Source: Dactylonectria macrodidyma (taxonomy: Eukaryota; Ascomycota; Sordariomycetes; Hypocreales; Nectriaceae). From it: a stretch of 64,000 nucleotides of DNA. Below are positions 1 to 12,400 of this stretch, piece after piece. Within the stretch, counting starts at the first letter, position 1. The number at the start of each line of letters is the position of its first letter. The stretch covers positions 1,240,001 to 1,304,000 of the forward strand of contig JAGMUV010000005.1 in assembly GCA_020744425.1 (NCBI GenBank), in the 5' to 3' direction. Made by a program: the position numbers and the translations under genes. The notes below the pieces were generated by a model that was given only the letters and a program-made list of their open reading frames with translations, was not told the origin of the DNA and searched no databases.

Positions 1-1667
1 AATGTAGACTGGCTCATCGGGAGTCTGCTCGACTGTTGCGTGGAAGGTCAGCGCTCGGCCTTGGTGTTGCTGCATATATGGCTGGCCGTGGTGAAGCAGG
101 ATATTGTTATTCTGTTGCTGAGGCGTGCTGTAGGGCTGGAGAGTAGCGTACTGGTTCCAGTTTGGTGCTTGATTGGCCCGTCGTTGTACCATAAGTTGCT
201 GCTGAAGCTCCTGCTGCCTGGTCTGGTTGTCGTCAACTTGGCGAGGCTGGGGAGTGCTGTAAAGCTCGGGAGACACCAATACGTTCCAGTCTTGTACCTG
301 ATTAGTCTGCTGTTCCACTGCAACTTGCTGCACCGCGACATGCTGTCTCTTCTGGGACTCGTCGGTTTGTCCATGCTGCTGAGCCGCGGGGTAGTAGTTG
401 GTCAGTGCAGTTTGGAAGTTGGCGGGTGAGACTTCGTTAGGAGGAGAGAGAAGATCACCCGGTTGGTTGGCCGCATACTGGTTGTAGTGCTGAACTGACT
501 GAGTAATATGACCCTGTTGAGCGGCTTGAGTGGTAGTCAATTGCTTCGAGGCAACAGTCTGCGAGGGCGAGACCATAGGGACATTGGACTGGGCGCTTCG
601 AGTTCCGTGAGCAGGCAGTTGATTGATCGGAGCAGTGTAACTCGTCTGTGCCCCAGCGGACTGGGTCGGAACATTGGGAATGCCACCGAAGCTCAAAAGG
701 TCCTGGTTGTTGTTGGCCCAAGCAAGATGCGTCTGATAAATACGATTGGGAGCCTGAGCCTGCTGTTGGTGTTGCGTGGGTTGGCCCTCGTAAACCGGGG
801 CATTGGCGGGAAGGGAAAAGGTGAACTGGGGCGTCTCGACCTTCGGGGTCGGCTGGGTGTGATAGTTTTGGAGTGACGAGACTTCAGGGCAGACGGTCGA
901 CTGCTGTTGGTTCAGGTTCGGGTAGAGGATTGGATGGTGACGCTCAGGACCAGGCTGGGGTTGCACTGGAACTTGTGCTAGGAACTGAGCCGTGGGTTCA
1001 GGATACTGAGATCCGTTCCACCCCATGTTATGCGGCCCAGGAGTGACGCCATGAGACGTCACTGTTGAATCGACTCCAAATCCCTCTTCGGCTTGGCCTT
1101 CTCCAAGGCGCGAGTACGGGGTCTGGGGGACGTTGGTAGACTGGTTCTCTTCCGGACCTGCCGTGGGCCAGTGGACTCCGCTGGACCCGTTGCCTTCGAT
1201 CCCTGCGAAGGGGTGGTTCGCAAAGGGGTTGTTGGCTTTGTTGACGCCTCGGTTGGCTTCGACGGAACAGTTGTTGTCCCTGACGGCCCTGGAAGAGGAG
1301 TGTGAACTTGAGGCCGGGAAGAAGAAGAGGGTGTGTTAGCATACCGGTCATCCCCCTGCTTTCGCTTCCGGTTGTTCTTGTTCAAGGCCGAATTGATGAG
1401 AACAGTCCTAATTGACGGCGTTACGAGTTAGTTCTCGATTTCAAGTTGCAGTCAAGAAGCAAGAGAAGGCTGTGCGAGGGAGACAACTCACCCGTAGTCG
1501 GAATCCTTGCCGTACTTGTTCTTCACGTAGCGGAGTTGGTTAGGGGTGAGACCTTTCCCAAAACGCGCGTTGTATGCTTCGCTGATGACGGGTCCTTTCT
1601 TCTCCTCGATGAGCATCCCGAGGATGAAGCGGATTTGCTCAACCGTGTAGACAGCCTGGCCAGTCAT
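1..1667 (-). CDS. Q/N-rich protein with N-terminal helix-turn-helix-like domain, 3' end outside the window
   Basis: The start ATG is at 1667. Exon 1 (1667-1492) encodes 58 residues that look like a small helical DNA-binding fold, with a basic recognition-helix-like segment (LTPNQLRYVKNKYGKD). It ends at a GTGAGT donor. The next certain coding frame runs from 1288 through base 1 without a stop, so the C-terminus is missing. That part is about 430 residues rich in Q, N, P, Y and S, with runs such as QELQQQLMVQ and TPQQQNNN. My model uses one 203-nt intron (1491-1289, acceptor TTCCAG) and keeps frame. An alternative first acceptor near 1411 would add a short exon with a basic NRKRKQ segment, but the second intron it then needs has its branch site too close to the donor. 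A nuclear, possibly transcriptional role is inference. I do not recognise an orthologue. Confidence 0.7.
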
Positions 1668-3042
1668 GGTGTCCAGCCGAAAGGAAGGAGAGGTCGTAGT
1701 AGACGTTGGCGATGGTCAACTCGCAGTCAGGGTGCCGCGATGCTGATAGAGGAGGTTGTGGTGGATGTTGGTGATGCTCAACGCACGATCAGATTGCCAG
1801 GTTGAAAGGGGAGGTCGTGATAAACTTCCGTAATGTTCAGCGCGCGAATAGAGTGCGGCAAGGTTGATAAGAGAAATCTAGGAAGCCTCGGTGTCGTGCA
1901 ACGAAGTGGTGAAGCAAGGTAGTGCACCGTCAACCAAGAAGTGTGCTAAGGAGGTGTGGTGAAGTGGAGGTGGAGGTGGAAGTGGAATTATAAAGGTGAG
2001 GTGGAGGGTGGAGTTGAGAGAGAAATCGAGGTAGGAGAAATACCAATCTCTTGCTCCAGTCACCAGGCAGCCTCCCAAAAGGGCTGCTCAGCTCGGCACC
2101 CTCAGTGCAAGCCAAAAGGGGCAAGGTGAAGGATATGCCAAGTTGCCACAGCAAGTCGACAACTCAGATATTGCAACAGTGAACAGTGTAGGATGTGCAA
2201 TTTAGAAGACCAAGAGAGGCGGGGAAAAGAGCAAAGAAGAGGAGGAGACAGTCTATGTTCTGATAACAGCGTGAAATAGTCGTCCGAACACCGCAGTCAG
2301 CCCGCAAAACACTGAACAAACGTCAGCAGCTTCTGGAGAACAGGCTCCAAACGAGAGCTATTAGCTGTATAGAACAACGAGAAAATAACCCTTTTGCCGG
2401 ATTCTCTGCTCGCAGTTATGCGTTGACAGGGAAAACGGTCGTGATGGTGCTCTTGAACGTCAGTTATACGTGAGTTGGAGAGAAAGGGGGGAGGGCGAGG
2501 CGGGAGCAGTGCATGAATACCAACCTCGACAGCTCTTTTTAGAAGCTAACAGTGATTCATTGCCATTTCGTGAATGGCAGAGCCGTAGGGCGAGGCAGCT
2601 GGTCGCCAGCTGGCAGAGAGGAGAGTCTGACCAAACGTGAATGGAGGACGTGGACGATAACAGCTGCCCCACAGCTGTATTGTCTACAACGAGAAGGGAG
2701 GCTGTTTTTTTTTTGGAGCGAGGCGCTGTATTGTGAAGATACAGGTAGTATAGAACAATAGACCAGCAAAACTAGGACTCGAATTGAGCAATCGGTGAGC
2801 ATGGGAGGTGACTTGTCCAACCTGTGTGTTGTTGTCTCTATAACTCGTGGTCTGCATGACTCCTCGCGTCTAATTGTCTTTGTTATTGTCATTTCCACTG
2901 CATTTCTATCCATCTCTTTTATCAAAAGTCGCATCGTGTCTAGTTGTCTAATTGTCTAGTAGTTTCTAGTCGTTATCTCTATGCCCCGTCTCTCCACCAC
3001 ACGTGGTGGTTTGCCTCTTCTCCTATCGGGCCGTCGCAACAC
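1668..3042. other. Intergenic, upstream of the Q/N-rich gene
   Basis: There is no supported gene. The stretch should hold the promoter and 5' leader of the minus-strand gene that starts at 1667, and the 3' flank of the methyltransferase gene. Purine-rich tracts (GGTGGAGG-like, about 1950-2040) and a T run near 2702-2711 are the only visible structure. Short reading frames here show no protein-like composition. Confidence 0.6.
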
Positions 3043-4190
3043 TCACGACACATCGTCACTGACAACCGTCAGAGGCGACCCACCGCGCGAGAAGATGCCC
3101 AGCCAGCACTTGACCTGCCCCGCGTCGTCGTCCTCGACCCAATCGTCCTGCCCGGCGAGCTCGTCCTCCTCTTCGCAGAATAGGGGCGTCTCCAGGTCCA
3201 GCATGGCCTGCTTGAAGGCCTCGAGGAGGCGCAGCGTCGTGGCGTCGCGCTTGGGCACCATGACGACGGCGCGCGATTCGGATCCCAGCGCGAGGTGATC
3301 GCAGATGGCAGAGGCGAGGAGCGCTGGGTGGTCGTCGTCGTACATGGGGTCGGCTGCCAACACAATCTGGAGGTTTGGAGTCAGCAAAAGTGCTCACACC
3401 ACGGTGTTGAGTTTGCAGGTATCAACGGATGACCACAGAGACGTACCTTGAACTGATACAGTTTTCCAAACAGTGCCTGGTCGATTTCGTCCTCGTTGCC
3501 ACCCCAGGTCAGAGGCCCAACGCTGAGCGAACCACCACGAGATTGGATCAAGCTCGCATTCTTCAACGCGTTGTCCCTTAGGTTTGGTACGATATTTGGC
3601 AGATCGCTCAGCGCAACGGGAACCTTCCACAACGCGGCCGCTGCAAGTCCCAACAGGCCGGTTCCGGATCCCAACTCAAGAACATCCGGTGGGGTTTGTC
3701 CCAGAGTCTCGTCAAACAACCGGAACAGCGACGTCTCTGCCAGCTTGGGCAGATGCCGAGAGAGGACGTAGGATGAGCCCCAGGTCTTAAAGCCAAGCGA
3801 GTCGCCCGTCAGCGCCGGCTCCCTGATGGTGAGCTCAAAGTCGTCGGCTGCAGCAGTCTCTCCGTCAAAGGGCCAACGTCGAATGACTTCACCCATGGCT
3901 GTGCGACCACACCTCTCGGACATGCGCTTGCTTGCCTGCGTCCAGAGGGCCTCCTTTTCGTCGTCATCCTCGATCCACGCGAGCTGGCTCTTGATGATGG
4001 ATGATAGATAGCGGGTGACCTCGCCCTTTCGCTGGCTGGCTAGGGACTCCTGCTCGGAAATTATGTCGGAGCGACGCCGCTTATGGCCCCAAACTGGCGG
4101 GCTGAGTTCGAGACTCTGGAGAATGTCGACCAGCTCTGGGTAGCTGGGGCGCTGCCACATTTGGGGGAAGTCCTCGACGGCGAGGACCAT
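3043..4190 (-). CDS. efm2: Family-16 SAM-dependent protein lysine methyltransferase (Efm2/Rrg1-like)
   Basis: There are two exons, 4190-3447 and 3366-3043, with an 80-nt intron (donor GTACGT, acceptor CTCCAG). They join in phase 0 to give 355 residues. The SAM-binding motif I is LELGSGTGLLGLAAA (about residues 171-185). The post-motif typical of the family is ADPMYDD (about 253-259), which starts exon 2. The N-terminal half carries a helical segment with SKRMSERCGRTAM, like the Rrg1/Efm2 branch of family 16. In yeast, Efm2 methylates translation elongation factor 2, and fission yeast Rrg1 is a glucose-response protein. Assignment to this branch rather than another family-16 enzyme is inference from those motifs. 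The chosen ATG (4190) opens MVLAVEDF. The frame is open upstream to another ATG at 4319 (see findings). Confidence 0.85.
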
Positions 4191-6529
4191 TGTGAGCGGA
4201 TAGTAGATATTTTGTGGGACTTGCAGAAAGAAGATATTTGAAGCTCGGGTCTGAAGAACAAACAGTCGAAGTTTGGGGGAATAATATCGAAGAAGAAAGG
4301 CCCGTCGGGGGGGTCTCATCAACTATGCTCACGGAAGAGCAACGCTTAAGCACTCATCTTGGGTTGCGATGCGGCGAACTAGTATGAGACGGTGGCTTCT
4401 TATCACTTTACTCGCCCACTCTGCAGTAGTCTCCAGCCAAAGCGGGAATCACACGCAGCGCGTAGTACGAAGTAGCGTTAGCCGTATGGGGAACAGCAAA
4501 TCCGGGGGAGTAGGCGGAGAAAGAGGAGGACCCTTGAATAAGTTATGTGCTTGAACATAAATCGCTGGTTGCAACTTGTCGGTGTGGTTTTCAGTCGGGG
4601 GGCTAAGAAAAAATTCCCACAGTTTTCGTGGGCCCCATTCGCACTAATTAATCGGACAGCAAAGTGGCAACTCGCGGAGGACGGTCCGAGAGTTTAAAAC
4701 AAAAAACCCGTTCGGATAACAGGCTAATCAATCGAATCCATACGCATTTTTCTTAAGGGAGCGATGCGATTCAGGGGGGTCCTATCTGACATGAGACAGG
4801 GATGGGGAAAGCTGCAGCTTTTTTCTCAGTCTCCAGCCACAGTAGGCGGACTGACACATGGAGGCGCACCGCCACAGGCACGGGCTGCATGTCGCAGGCA
4901 GGTTCGGTCGGCGATCGCCGCGGCTTCCCCACGTGGCCGGTAAGGAACCAGCCCCCGGTTGCAACCCCCCGCTGCCTTCCCGATTGGCTAGCCTTAAACA
5001 GGTTTTGCCCACGCCCCAAAGTCCCCTCTGTCAGAAAATTCCCCTGTCCATCATCGTCATCAGAATCAATCACGGTACCAACGATGTGATGCTTCGACTC
5101 CTCTTCCCACCCACCGATGCTAAATCCCTCTCCGGATGCAGTGAGTTCCTGCACCTAGTCGCCGATGACGGTTTTTGCGCGCGCACGCACGCAATGGGTC
5201 ATCTTGGCCGGGACCTCCGTGAGATGCCGAGGTTTCTGCAAGTCGACGTCAGCAGGTGTCAGTTGGTGGCTGGATCAGTCGGTTCGTGTCATGTCTCTTG
5301 GCGCAATCCCCAACAAATCATTCACAAGCCGTTGCTCGTTTGCAACCAGCTGTCTCGGTCATACTGTACCTACCTACAGGAACAGTTTTGAGACGCTGGA
5401 ATTTTGACTCGAGGTTTGCAAGCTTGCGGATCGGCAGCCCCATAGAATCTATATTTATCGATCATCAGCTTCGTCTGATCTGCTATGCTGCATGGGCCCA
5501 CACAACCAAAGCTCCAAATTCACTTCAAAACATTCCGTTGCTCACAGCGGTTAAACTCAAAGATGTGCGAAAAGTCTCATCACAAGTTTTGCTTTGTTGT
5601 TGCAGTGCGCTCCACACTTGCGACACACCATCAAAGCACTCAAACACCAAGCTACCGCTTACGTGCTGCTAATGTCACTTGATGGTTCTGGGTTAATTGT
5701 TCTTGGATTTCACATCACTGAATCGGTATTCCCGAGATGTGTATTAAGACAAACTCCGAAACAAACCTTGTAGCTGAAGGACTGCATGGAGTTGCTTTTA
5801 AGCACCATGAGTAAACGCCGAATGGACAATGCAACAGCGGTTCTTAGGAGTGGACATCGAAAACCAAACATCCAGTACCGCATTGCGGAGGGTTTTCCAC
5901 AGCTGACACTCGCCCTCGAAATATGCACAAACGCCAAAGATTCGCTCAATCGCACTCGCTCCCACCAAAACCATGGCCAAATCTGCTGCTACATTGGTGC
6001 TCTCACTTCAACCCAATTCAACACCACTACCCTGTACCAAACACAACGCCGAACTCGGCCTCAGATTGTTCTCTGGTCCTGGTCCGCGGGTGGGTCTCAC
6101 CGACCACCCAAGCTGGCAAGCTGTGGCCACCCCTGGACCACCTCATGTACTAACCTTTGTAGTACCTAGATTAAAATCGTCGTCACATGCGTCTCATCTC
6201 ATTGTCAGTTCTGGTTGCGGCACAGAGGGGAGCATTGCGTTTCTTCGTTTCACCGAGGCTCTCGCAGATGTTTTTTGTTCAATCGTACATTCAAATTCAC
6301 ATTTGTGTATGTCCCTGACCCTGGCTGCCTAAGCTGGCCATGTAGCTATTGTGGTATCAAAACGAGCAATTCAAATCAAACGAGCTCTGGTAACCATCCG
6401 CAGTAGCTCTCATCCTGTAACATGCAAATACCGTTTCCCCTGATGCAAATGCGAATTCAAAGCAAGGTTCATGATGCTGTTGCGCCCTCCGGGAGAATAA
6501 CCTTCCCCCACCCACATTACTGCCGTCGT
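4191..6529. other. Intergenic, between the methyltransferase and ELL genes
   Basis: I can support no gene in 2.3 kb. The left part is the methyltransferase promoter. A purine/pyrimidine-alternating tract GCGCGCGCACGCACGC lies near 5177. Reading frames at 4771-5154 (minus) and 5786-6169 (plus) lack family motifs, splice support or a good start context. Confidence 0.55.
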
Positions 6530-8693
6530 TTAGACCTTATTCGGAGGGCACTCCTGGTAAATCTCCATCTTCATGATCTTCAGACGGTCCCTCATGTCCT
6601 TGAGTCGTCCGAGTCTCTCCTTTGGGGGGTTGCTCAATGCCGAAATTTCATAATGTAATGTCTCGTACTTTTCGTAAACCACCTTGAACGTCTGTGCCTT
6701 GCTCACTAATTCTTCCGACAACCGAGAAATGGCAGCTCGCTTTGGTGCTGGCTGCTTGACATCTGCCTCTACCTTGCGCTTCTTTGTCACTGGTGGGGCC
6801 CGAGGCGCTTCGTTTTCGAGATCAGATGCGTTGGTGGGCGGGGAAGAAGCCAGAGGTGATGACTTCGCAGGCGACGTATTCTTGCTCTTGTGCGACGAAG
6901 TAGTGGTCGCAGTGCTGCGCGAGTTTTGGCTGGCATCTGATGGGCGGTGCTTCAACCGCGAAGCTGGCAGCGGCTGCTTGGGCTTGATGCGCTTCGAAAG
7001 AGGTGTTCCGGAGCTCGAGCTTGAATCGTCGTCATCGCGAGGCCGCTTCGTCGTCTGTTGCTTGGTGGGCTCTCTGATCGGTGGTCGGGGCTTGGCAATC
7101 ACCGTATCCTTCGTCTTGGTAGTAGCGGCGGGCTTTGGCTTGACGACAACAGCAGGAGCCTCATCCCCTGACGAGTCCGAGTTCACAATGATCTCCTTGG
7201 AAAGGATTCGTCCTCCGTTGGCCTTGCTTGCAGTCGGGCGGGTCTTGGTGGGCGAGGTTTTCGTGACTGGCGTCTTGGGCTTGGAGTTGCCGAGAAGTCG
7301 TTTGACCTGCGCCTCTTGACCGCTGATCTTCTTCGGCTTGGGAGGCAGAGGGTTAGAGATTGATCTTGACATGTTCTCTGCCCCAGTCCTTGGACGATCG
7401 CCATCCAAAGAGCCAGTCTCGTCACGAGATGACGGGCTGCCATCAGCCTTCTGCACCTTGATCTTGGGTGGAGGCTGTGATGGGCCCTTGGCCAGGTTGG
7501 CCTGAAGTTTGCTCAAACACTTGCCCTTGCCTCGCTCCTCCTTGGGCAACAACTTCTGCCACTCCGGCTCAGAGGCTGAAAGTCGCTGCTTGTCGTACTG
7601 TCGAACCGCGTTGTCAATCGCCTTTTGTCGCAGTTCCTGGGAATCATAATCGTAATTCCAAACGTCAAGCTCCTTCCAGTAAGTCTTCTTCATTGCCCAC
7701 TTCTTGGTATCGGGAAGGTTGTCTGCCACCTTCTCCAGAGTCGTTCTCATGTCCTCCTTTCTGCCGGTCCACTTCTTGGTGAGGTACTCGAGAGAGCGAT
7801 CCTGCACAGCGAGTTCGTGAACAAGAATGACTCTCTGCTCCTTCGCGCGTTCCACATGTTGCTGCGAGGCGGAGAGGGTAGGAGTCGAGGACGGGGAGCC
7901 GAGCGAGATGTGACCTGGGGAGGTGGGCATCGATCGTGGAGTTGAGCTGTAGCCTGAGAGTAGCTTGCCCTTGGCCTTGGGGGCACCCTTCTTTGTCGTC
8001 GGCAGTTTGCCGACCACGCGAGCCCTACAACATGAATTGTCAGTACATTGAGAACGAACTGAGAAGCAGGTGAGACCGACTTCTCTCGACCAGCTGCGAG
8101 AGCGGCCAGCTCATTCTGGAGATTTTCTCGGTCCGAGTCGAGTCCAGAAGGTGTGCTACTCTTGCTTGTTTTTCCAGCCTTGGGCCGAACATCCGCATCC
8201 TTGTCTGCCTTGACGGCGGCCTTGATTAGGGTATTGTTCTCGGGTTTCTTGAACAGTGACCCAGTGAGTGGGAGCCTGACAGCTCGTCGAGTAGAATCGA
8301 ATGGTTTCGTCAGGTAGAGGTCGTAGGGATACGAATCGGTGGGAGGAGAAATGACGTGCGACTTGGATCCGTAGGTGAAGGTCTAGAGCGAAGCATCGAG
8401 ATTAGCATCTATTCAGCGCAGGAGTGCTGGACTGTAGGCGGGATACAGGCAAGGCGATGCCCAAAGTACGACACTGCAGCTGAGAAAGGAGGAGATAGAA
8501 GCAGAAGGGTTCGACTTACTGGAGTGGAGCCAAGGGTAAGGTTGAGACCATCGCCATTCTGTACGCATTTGATCATGTCCTCTATGACATTGTCGCTGAG
8601 CGTCAGAGCGAAGGCCTGTTGCGGCACCTCGGAATCATTGCTAGCGGGGCCCTCCAGCTGCCACCCAGCTTCGGGGACCTTGAGCGAGTTCAT
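6530..8693 (-). CDS. ell1: RNA polymerase II elongation factor ELL (fungal Ell1 type)
   Basis: There are three exons: 8693-8520, 8382-8081 and 8024-6530 (introns of 137 and 56 nt). They give 656 residues. The N-terminal region (about 1-300) resembles the ELL N-terminal domain: a small beta-rich start with QQAFALTLSD, then helical segments with QRVILVHELAVQDRSLEYL and YWKELDVWNYDYDSQEL. The middle is long, disordered, basic and serine-rich. The C-terminal 60 residues (FKVVYEKYETLHYEISAL onward) form a helical segment like the occludin/ELL homology domain. ELL suppresses transient pausing of RNA polymerase II and in fission yeast works with Eaf1. The second intron uses the unusual donor GTCGGT, chosen because only it keeps the frame (residues REKARVVG across the junction). 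The identification rests on domain order and composition, not on an alignment. Confidence 0.8.
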
Positions 8694-9309
8694 GCTGGAG
8701 GTCGTCACGAGCCTAGGTAGGCCGTGGAGTGGGAAATGACGCGGTTATGGAGTATCGATCGGCGTGGCGTAGAAGGATGCCAGGAGCTGTCACGGTGATG
8801 GAATCTTGCAGGAATTCGGAGTTTTTTTTTGTTTTTGGAAATGTGACGAGGGTCGGTTGGTGAAGAAGTCGCTGTCGGAGAGAGAATTTTATGGTCGGGC
8901 TCGAGGAGGGCGTTGTCACATTGTCATCCAAAGGTGAGCCGAAAGTGAGGCCGCTGTTGTGAAGGCTGCTCTGGTTGGCTGGAGGTGGAGCGCTCAAGGC
9001 AAACGGCAAACGAGGGCCCTTCCAATAAAGGAGGACAAAGGTGCAGGAGAAAGGTCGTGGCGTTCCCCAACAGCAATGATGCACACAACAATCAAAGACC
9101 ACGAACAACACCTTGAGAGAGGCAACTCTCTTGGACGACGAGAGGAGGAGAGGAAGGAAAGTTGGAGGAGCGGAGACAATGGGGGAACGGGAGCGGCAGC
9201 GGCGAGAAGATGAGGAGGGTGTACGGAAGGAGGTACGGCCCACGGGTGGGAGTGGGAGTGCCAGTAGGCAACGCACTGCCAAACAAGGAATCAGGCCGGG
9301 GGGCCCCCA

Positions 9310-9450
9310 ATGACCCAGCGCAGCACAGCACAGCGCAGCAACGCACAGTAGGGTACAGTATGGCTGGCAAGCTGGGTACAGCGCAGCACACAGCACGCTG
9401 CACACAGCACCACCACACCAGACCCAGCACAACCCAGCACAAACGCACCA
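9310..9450. repeat. CA/CAG-rich low-complexity tract
   Basis: The tract holds irregular, interrupted repeats of CAGCACAGC and CAGCGCAGC units. They give the minus strand a cysteine- and leucine-rich translation (reading frame 8713-9570) that is almost certainly not a gene. Confidence 0.7.
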
Positions 9451-12400
9451 GTCTCCAGCACTAGCGCCAGGTGAGAGACACACCCGTCCCAGACGGCCAA
9501 GCCTGGGAAGGCTCGAGGTACAGACTACGGTACAAGACGGATGGTCATCCAGGGGGGAATGATACCTCATGGGGTACTTGGGCTCCAGTGGATGACACCG
9601 CTGTGCTTACAGCGTTCACAGCGCACCCACAGCGCAACCTCGGGACACCCGTCCACCATGCTGCACTGCCCACAGAGGATGACTGCACCGCCTTCCAGGG
9701 CACAAGGATCCTGGCTTGACTTGTACCGGTTTGGGTACCCTCAACTGCGCTAGCACCCACTGGGCCCGTGGCTTCTGTGGTGGGCGTGGAGCGTGGTGGT
9801 GCGTGGGTACGTGTGCGGGAGTCTAGAAGGGAGGTCTCTCCCCAGGTCACCCTGAGGTATCTGGATGGGGCATCGACAGGGGTTACAGTGGGTTACGGGG
9901 CCGCCACATCGACTTAGCGGGCGCTGGCGATACAGAACAGCTACCTCTGACTCCCTCGGCGGATACCTCCGGGGTACGTACCTGGGGGAGGCCCCACGAC
10001 GACATTCTGGTGCATGCATGCGAGGCGTTGTGCTAGTTGAATGGATAGCACCACCAAAGGGTTCCTCCCGTGCCGTCCACCGGCCTCTTTCTTGTTCGGT
10101 TGTAGCCTTTGTCATCATGGCCGCGTCTTTTATGTGGGTGAAGTTTTCGTTGAGGAGTCGAATATCTCGTCCAAGCAACAAGGACTGCTGGAGATGCTGT
10201 TTCAACCGAAAAAAAAGACAAAGACCAAGGCTTTTTTGAATCCTTCGCCCTGGCCAAGTTGTAATTACCCCTTGTTCCTGTCACCGTTCCCCGTCATAAT
10301 TGGACGCCCGTCTCGAGTTCAGGGGATCGAAACGATATGACGGGCTGGATCCAGCGGGCAGGTTGAGCTACCCTTTTTAGCGAGCGAACGACGGCCAGAC
10401 CCATCCCCGTCACCTATCATCCAGAACCCATTGTGCGCCCAGCGAGACAGCAAGGGCCGAGACTGGAGTCACCAACGGATCTGTCACCCGGAACGTGGTC
10501 TGGCTCGGTCTGTGTGGGTGGGAGTGGGAGGTCGTCGTCTCAATTGCTCGGGTAGCCCCTGGCAGTGGGTTGGGTACAGGTCTTCTGCAATAGCGAGTGA
10601 GTTCTCTCCAGCCAGCCTTGGCCCGACGGTATGCATTACCATTCTAATTTTGCTTTACTTTCTTGCCTCGTTCGTTTTGCCCGCTTCGGTCGGGTGACGA
10701 CTGGCAGGGCGATCGATGGGCGCAGATGTATACCTAGATCGGTGTAGACGGCATGAGACACGTCGAGACACGTCGAGACGAGACGACGCTCTGAGCAAAG
10801 GCCTCATCCCTCAGCTCTCCTCTCGCCCTCTCTCGCCGCCCTTGGACGGAGCCTTCAAGTGTGCTTGTCCTTGGCAATGAACCTGAAGACGACGCTACAC
10901 CGGAAAGCGAGGCTTGTCATGCCTGTAATGGCAATAGCGTGTCCCGACACCCTAGCACCCTAGCTTCTAGCACAGCATCCAGCACCCCCGGCGCCGCTCC
11001 CAGTCGGCCGGCAACGGGTCCATGTTGCCCATTCCACTGTGGAGCGCCTGACACTATTTCCAGCTCGACCCGATTCTTCTTGCGATGGAACCTCAGTATT
11101 GTTAAGCAGAGCGCAGCTTCCAGGCCATTCATCATGGCCGGGTGCCTTGGCTGCTGGCATAGGGCAGGGTGTGCCAGAGATGAGGTCAGGGACGAGCCCG
11201 ATATGAGGCTCATTAGGCACAGCACTGACTGAGTGGCAACTGCTACAATGCCACATGGCGGTCGAGCGAGGACCTCAATGACCAACGGGTGCAGATGGAG
11301 AATCACAGGGAAGCCGGATGGGTACATCCTTCTCCACACCCGCGTCCCACGTCGACGTACCACGAGGGACATGCCGAGTCTACCATGTAGAGCCTATGTA
11401 GCGGAGTCTAGAGCTCACAGTTCGTGTGCCTCTATCGATGTGTGTACCTAGATAGGCTGAAGGGCAGCACACTCTGGACGATGGTCGGTAGGGCAAGCAG
11501 GGAGGCAATCGCCATAAGCGCCCGAACAACTCGCAGCCAACTCTCAGCAACGAATCCCTACAAAGGGTCCTCTTGTGCGACACATCAGAGGCCGTGCTGA
11601 CCAAGGGTTCTGCGCCATGTATTGACAGAATCGTTAGGCGGCACGGCCATTGTCAGATCAGGATGGCTCACTATGCGACCACCGTGACGACGGGTTTCCC
11701 GATGGCCGCTTTTGATTGGAAAAGCGGCGTCGTCGGTGGCTCTCGCTCGCTCGCCCGCTTGCAGGTCTTCCAGGTTCCCACACCCCAAACCGGGCACCGC
11801 TGCTTTTTCCGCGGGGAGCACAGGCTGATTTGTGCTCTGTGCTTGAGCTGTTGGAACGGATGAGCCTGAGACGGGTTGACGGGCTGCTGGGCAATTGGCT
11901 TGGCTCCAAGGCCCCTCCTTAAGACCCCCATCTGCATAACGTGTAAAATTGAGTTATGCACCAGGCACTGATGTACGTTTCCACTCTTATTGACGGCGGC
12001 TCAGCCAACAACCTGGTCTACGAGTCAACCCCGTTTCAAGGGCAATTGCCATCCACACGAGACGAGACCTGTCCGTATTGAATGGAGGAGCAACAGGAAT
12101 TTCAGCCAATCCCTGCCGTAAAGTTGGGAATATGTGTTTTAAAAGGTTGTACAGCGAATTGCCTTTTCCTTTCTTCTTCGACGCCTTGCGGTGTATGGTG
12201 CGGTGTGCAGTGTGTGCCGCAGTTTACGTGTATTTGTATTTCCTTCTTGCAACCCGCAATGCGTCGTATTTTCTGACTCTCACTTCACCCACAAGCATCT
12301 GATGCCGCAGCCATCAGTAGATACCTTGCTCTGAGCCTTATCCAGCCCTACAAGGCCAAGGCCGCTGACTGCAGACAAACAACCCACGACAATCACTTCT

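Noticed and set aside
4771..5154. 127-codon minus-strand frame with an acidic stretch
   Set aside because: There is no ATG start, no motif and no splice partner; the acidic run comes from a simple GAT repeat.
6684..7319. 211-codon frame antisense to the ELL gene
   Set aside because: It is a shadow of the low-complexity Ser/Lys-rich middle of ELL.
8713..9570. 285-codon open frame on the minus strand
   Set aside because: Its translation is Cys/Leu/Ala-rich because of a CA/CAG low-complexity tract; there is no family motif and it abuts the ELL promoter.
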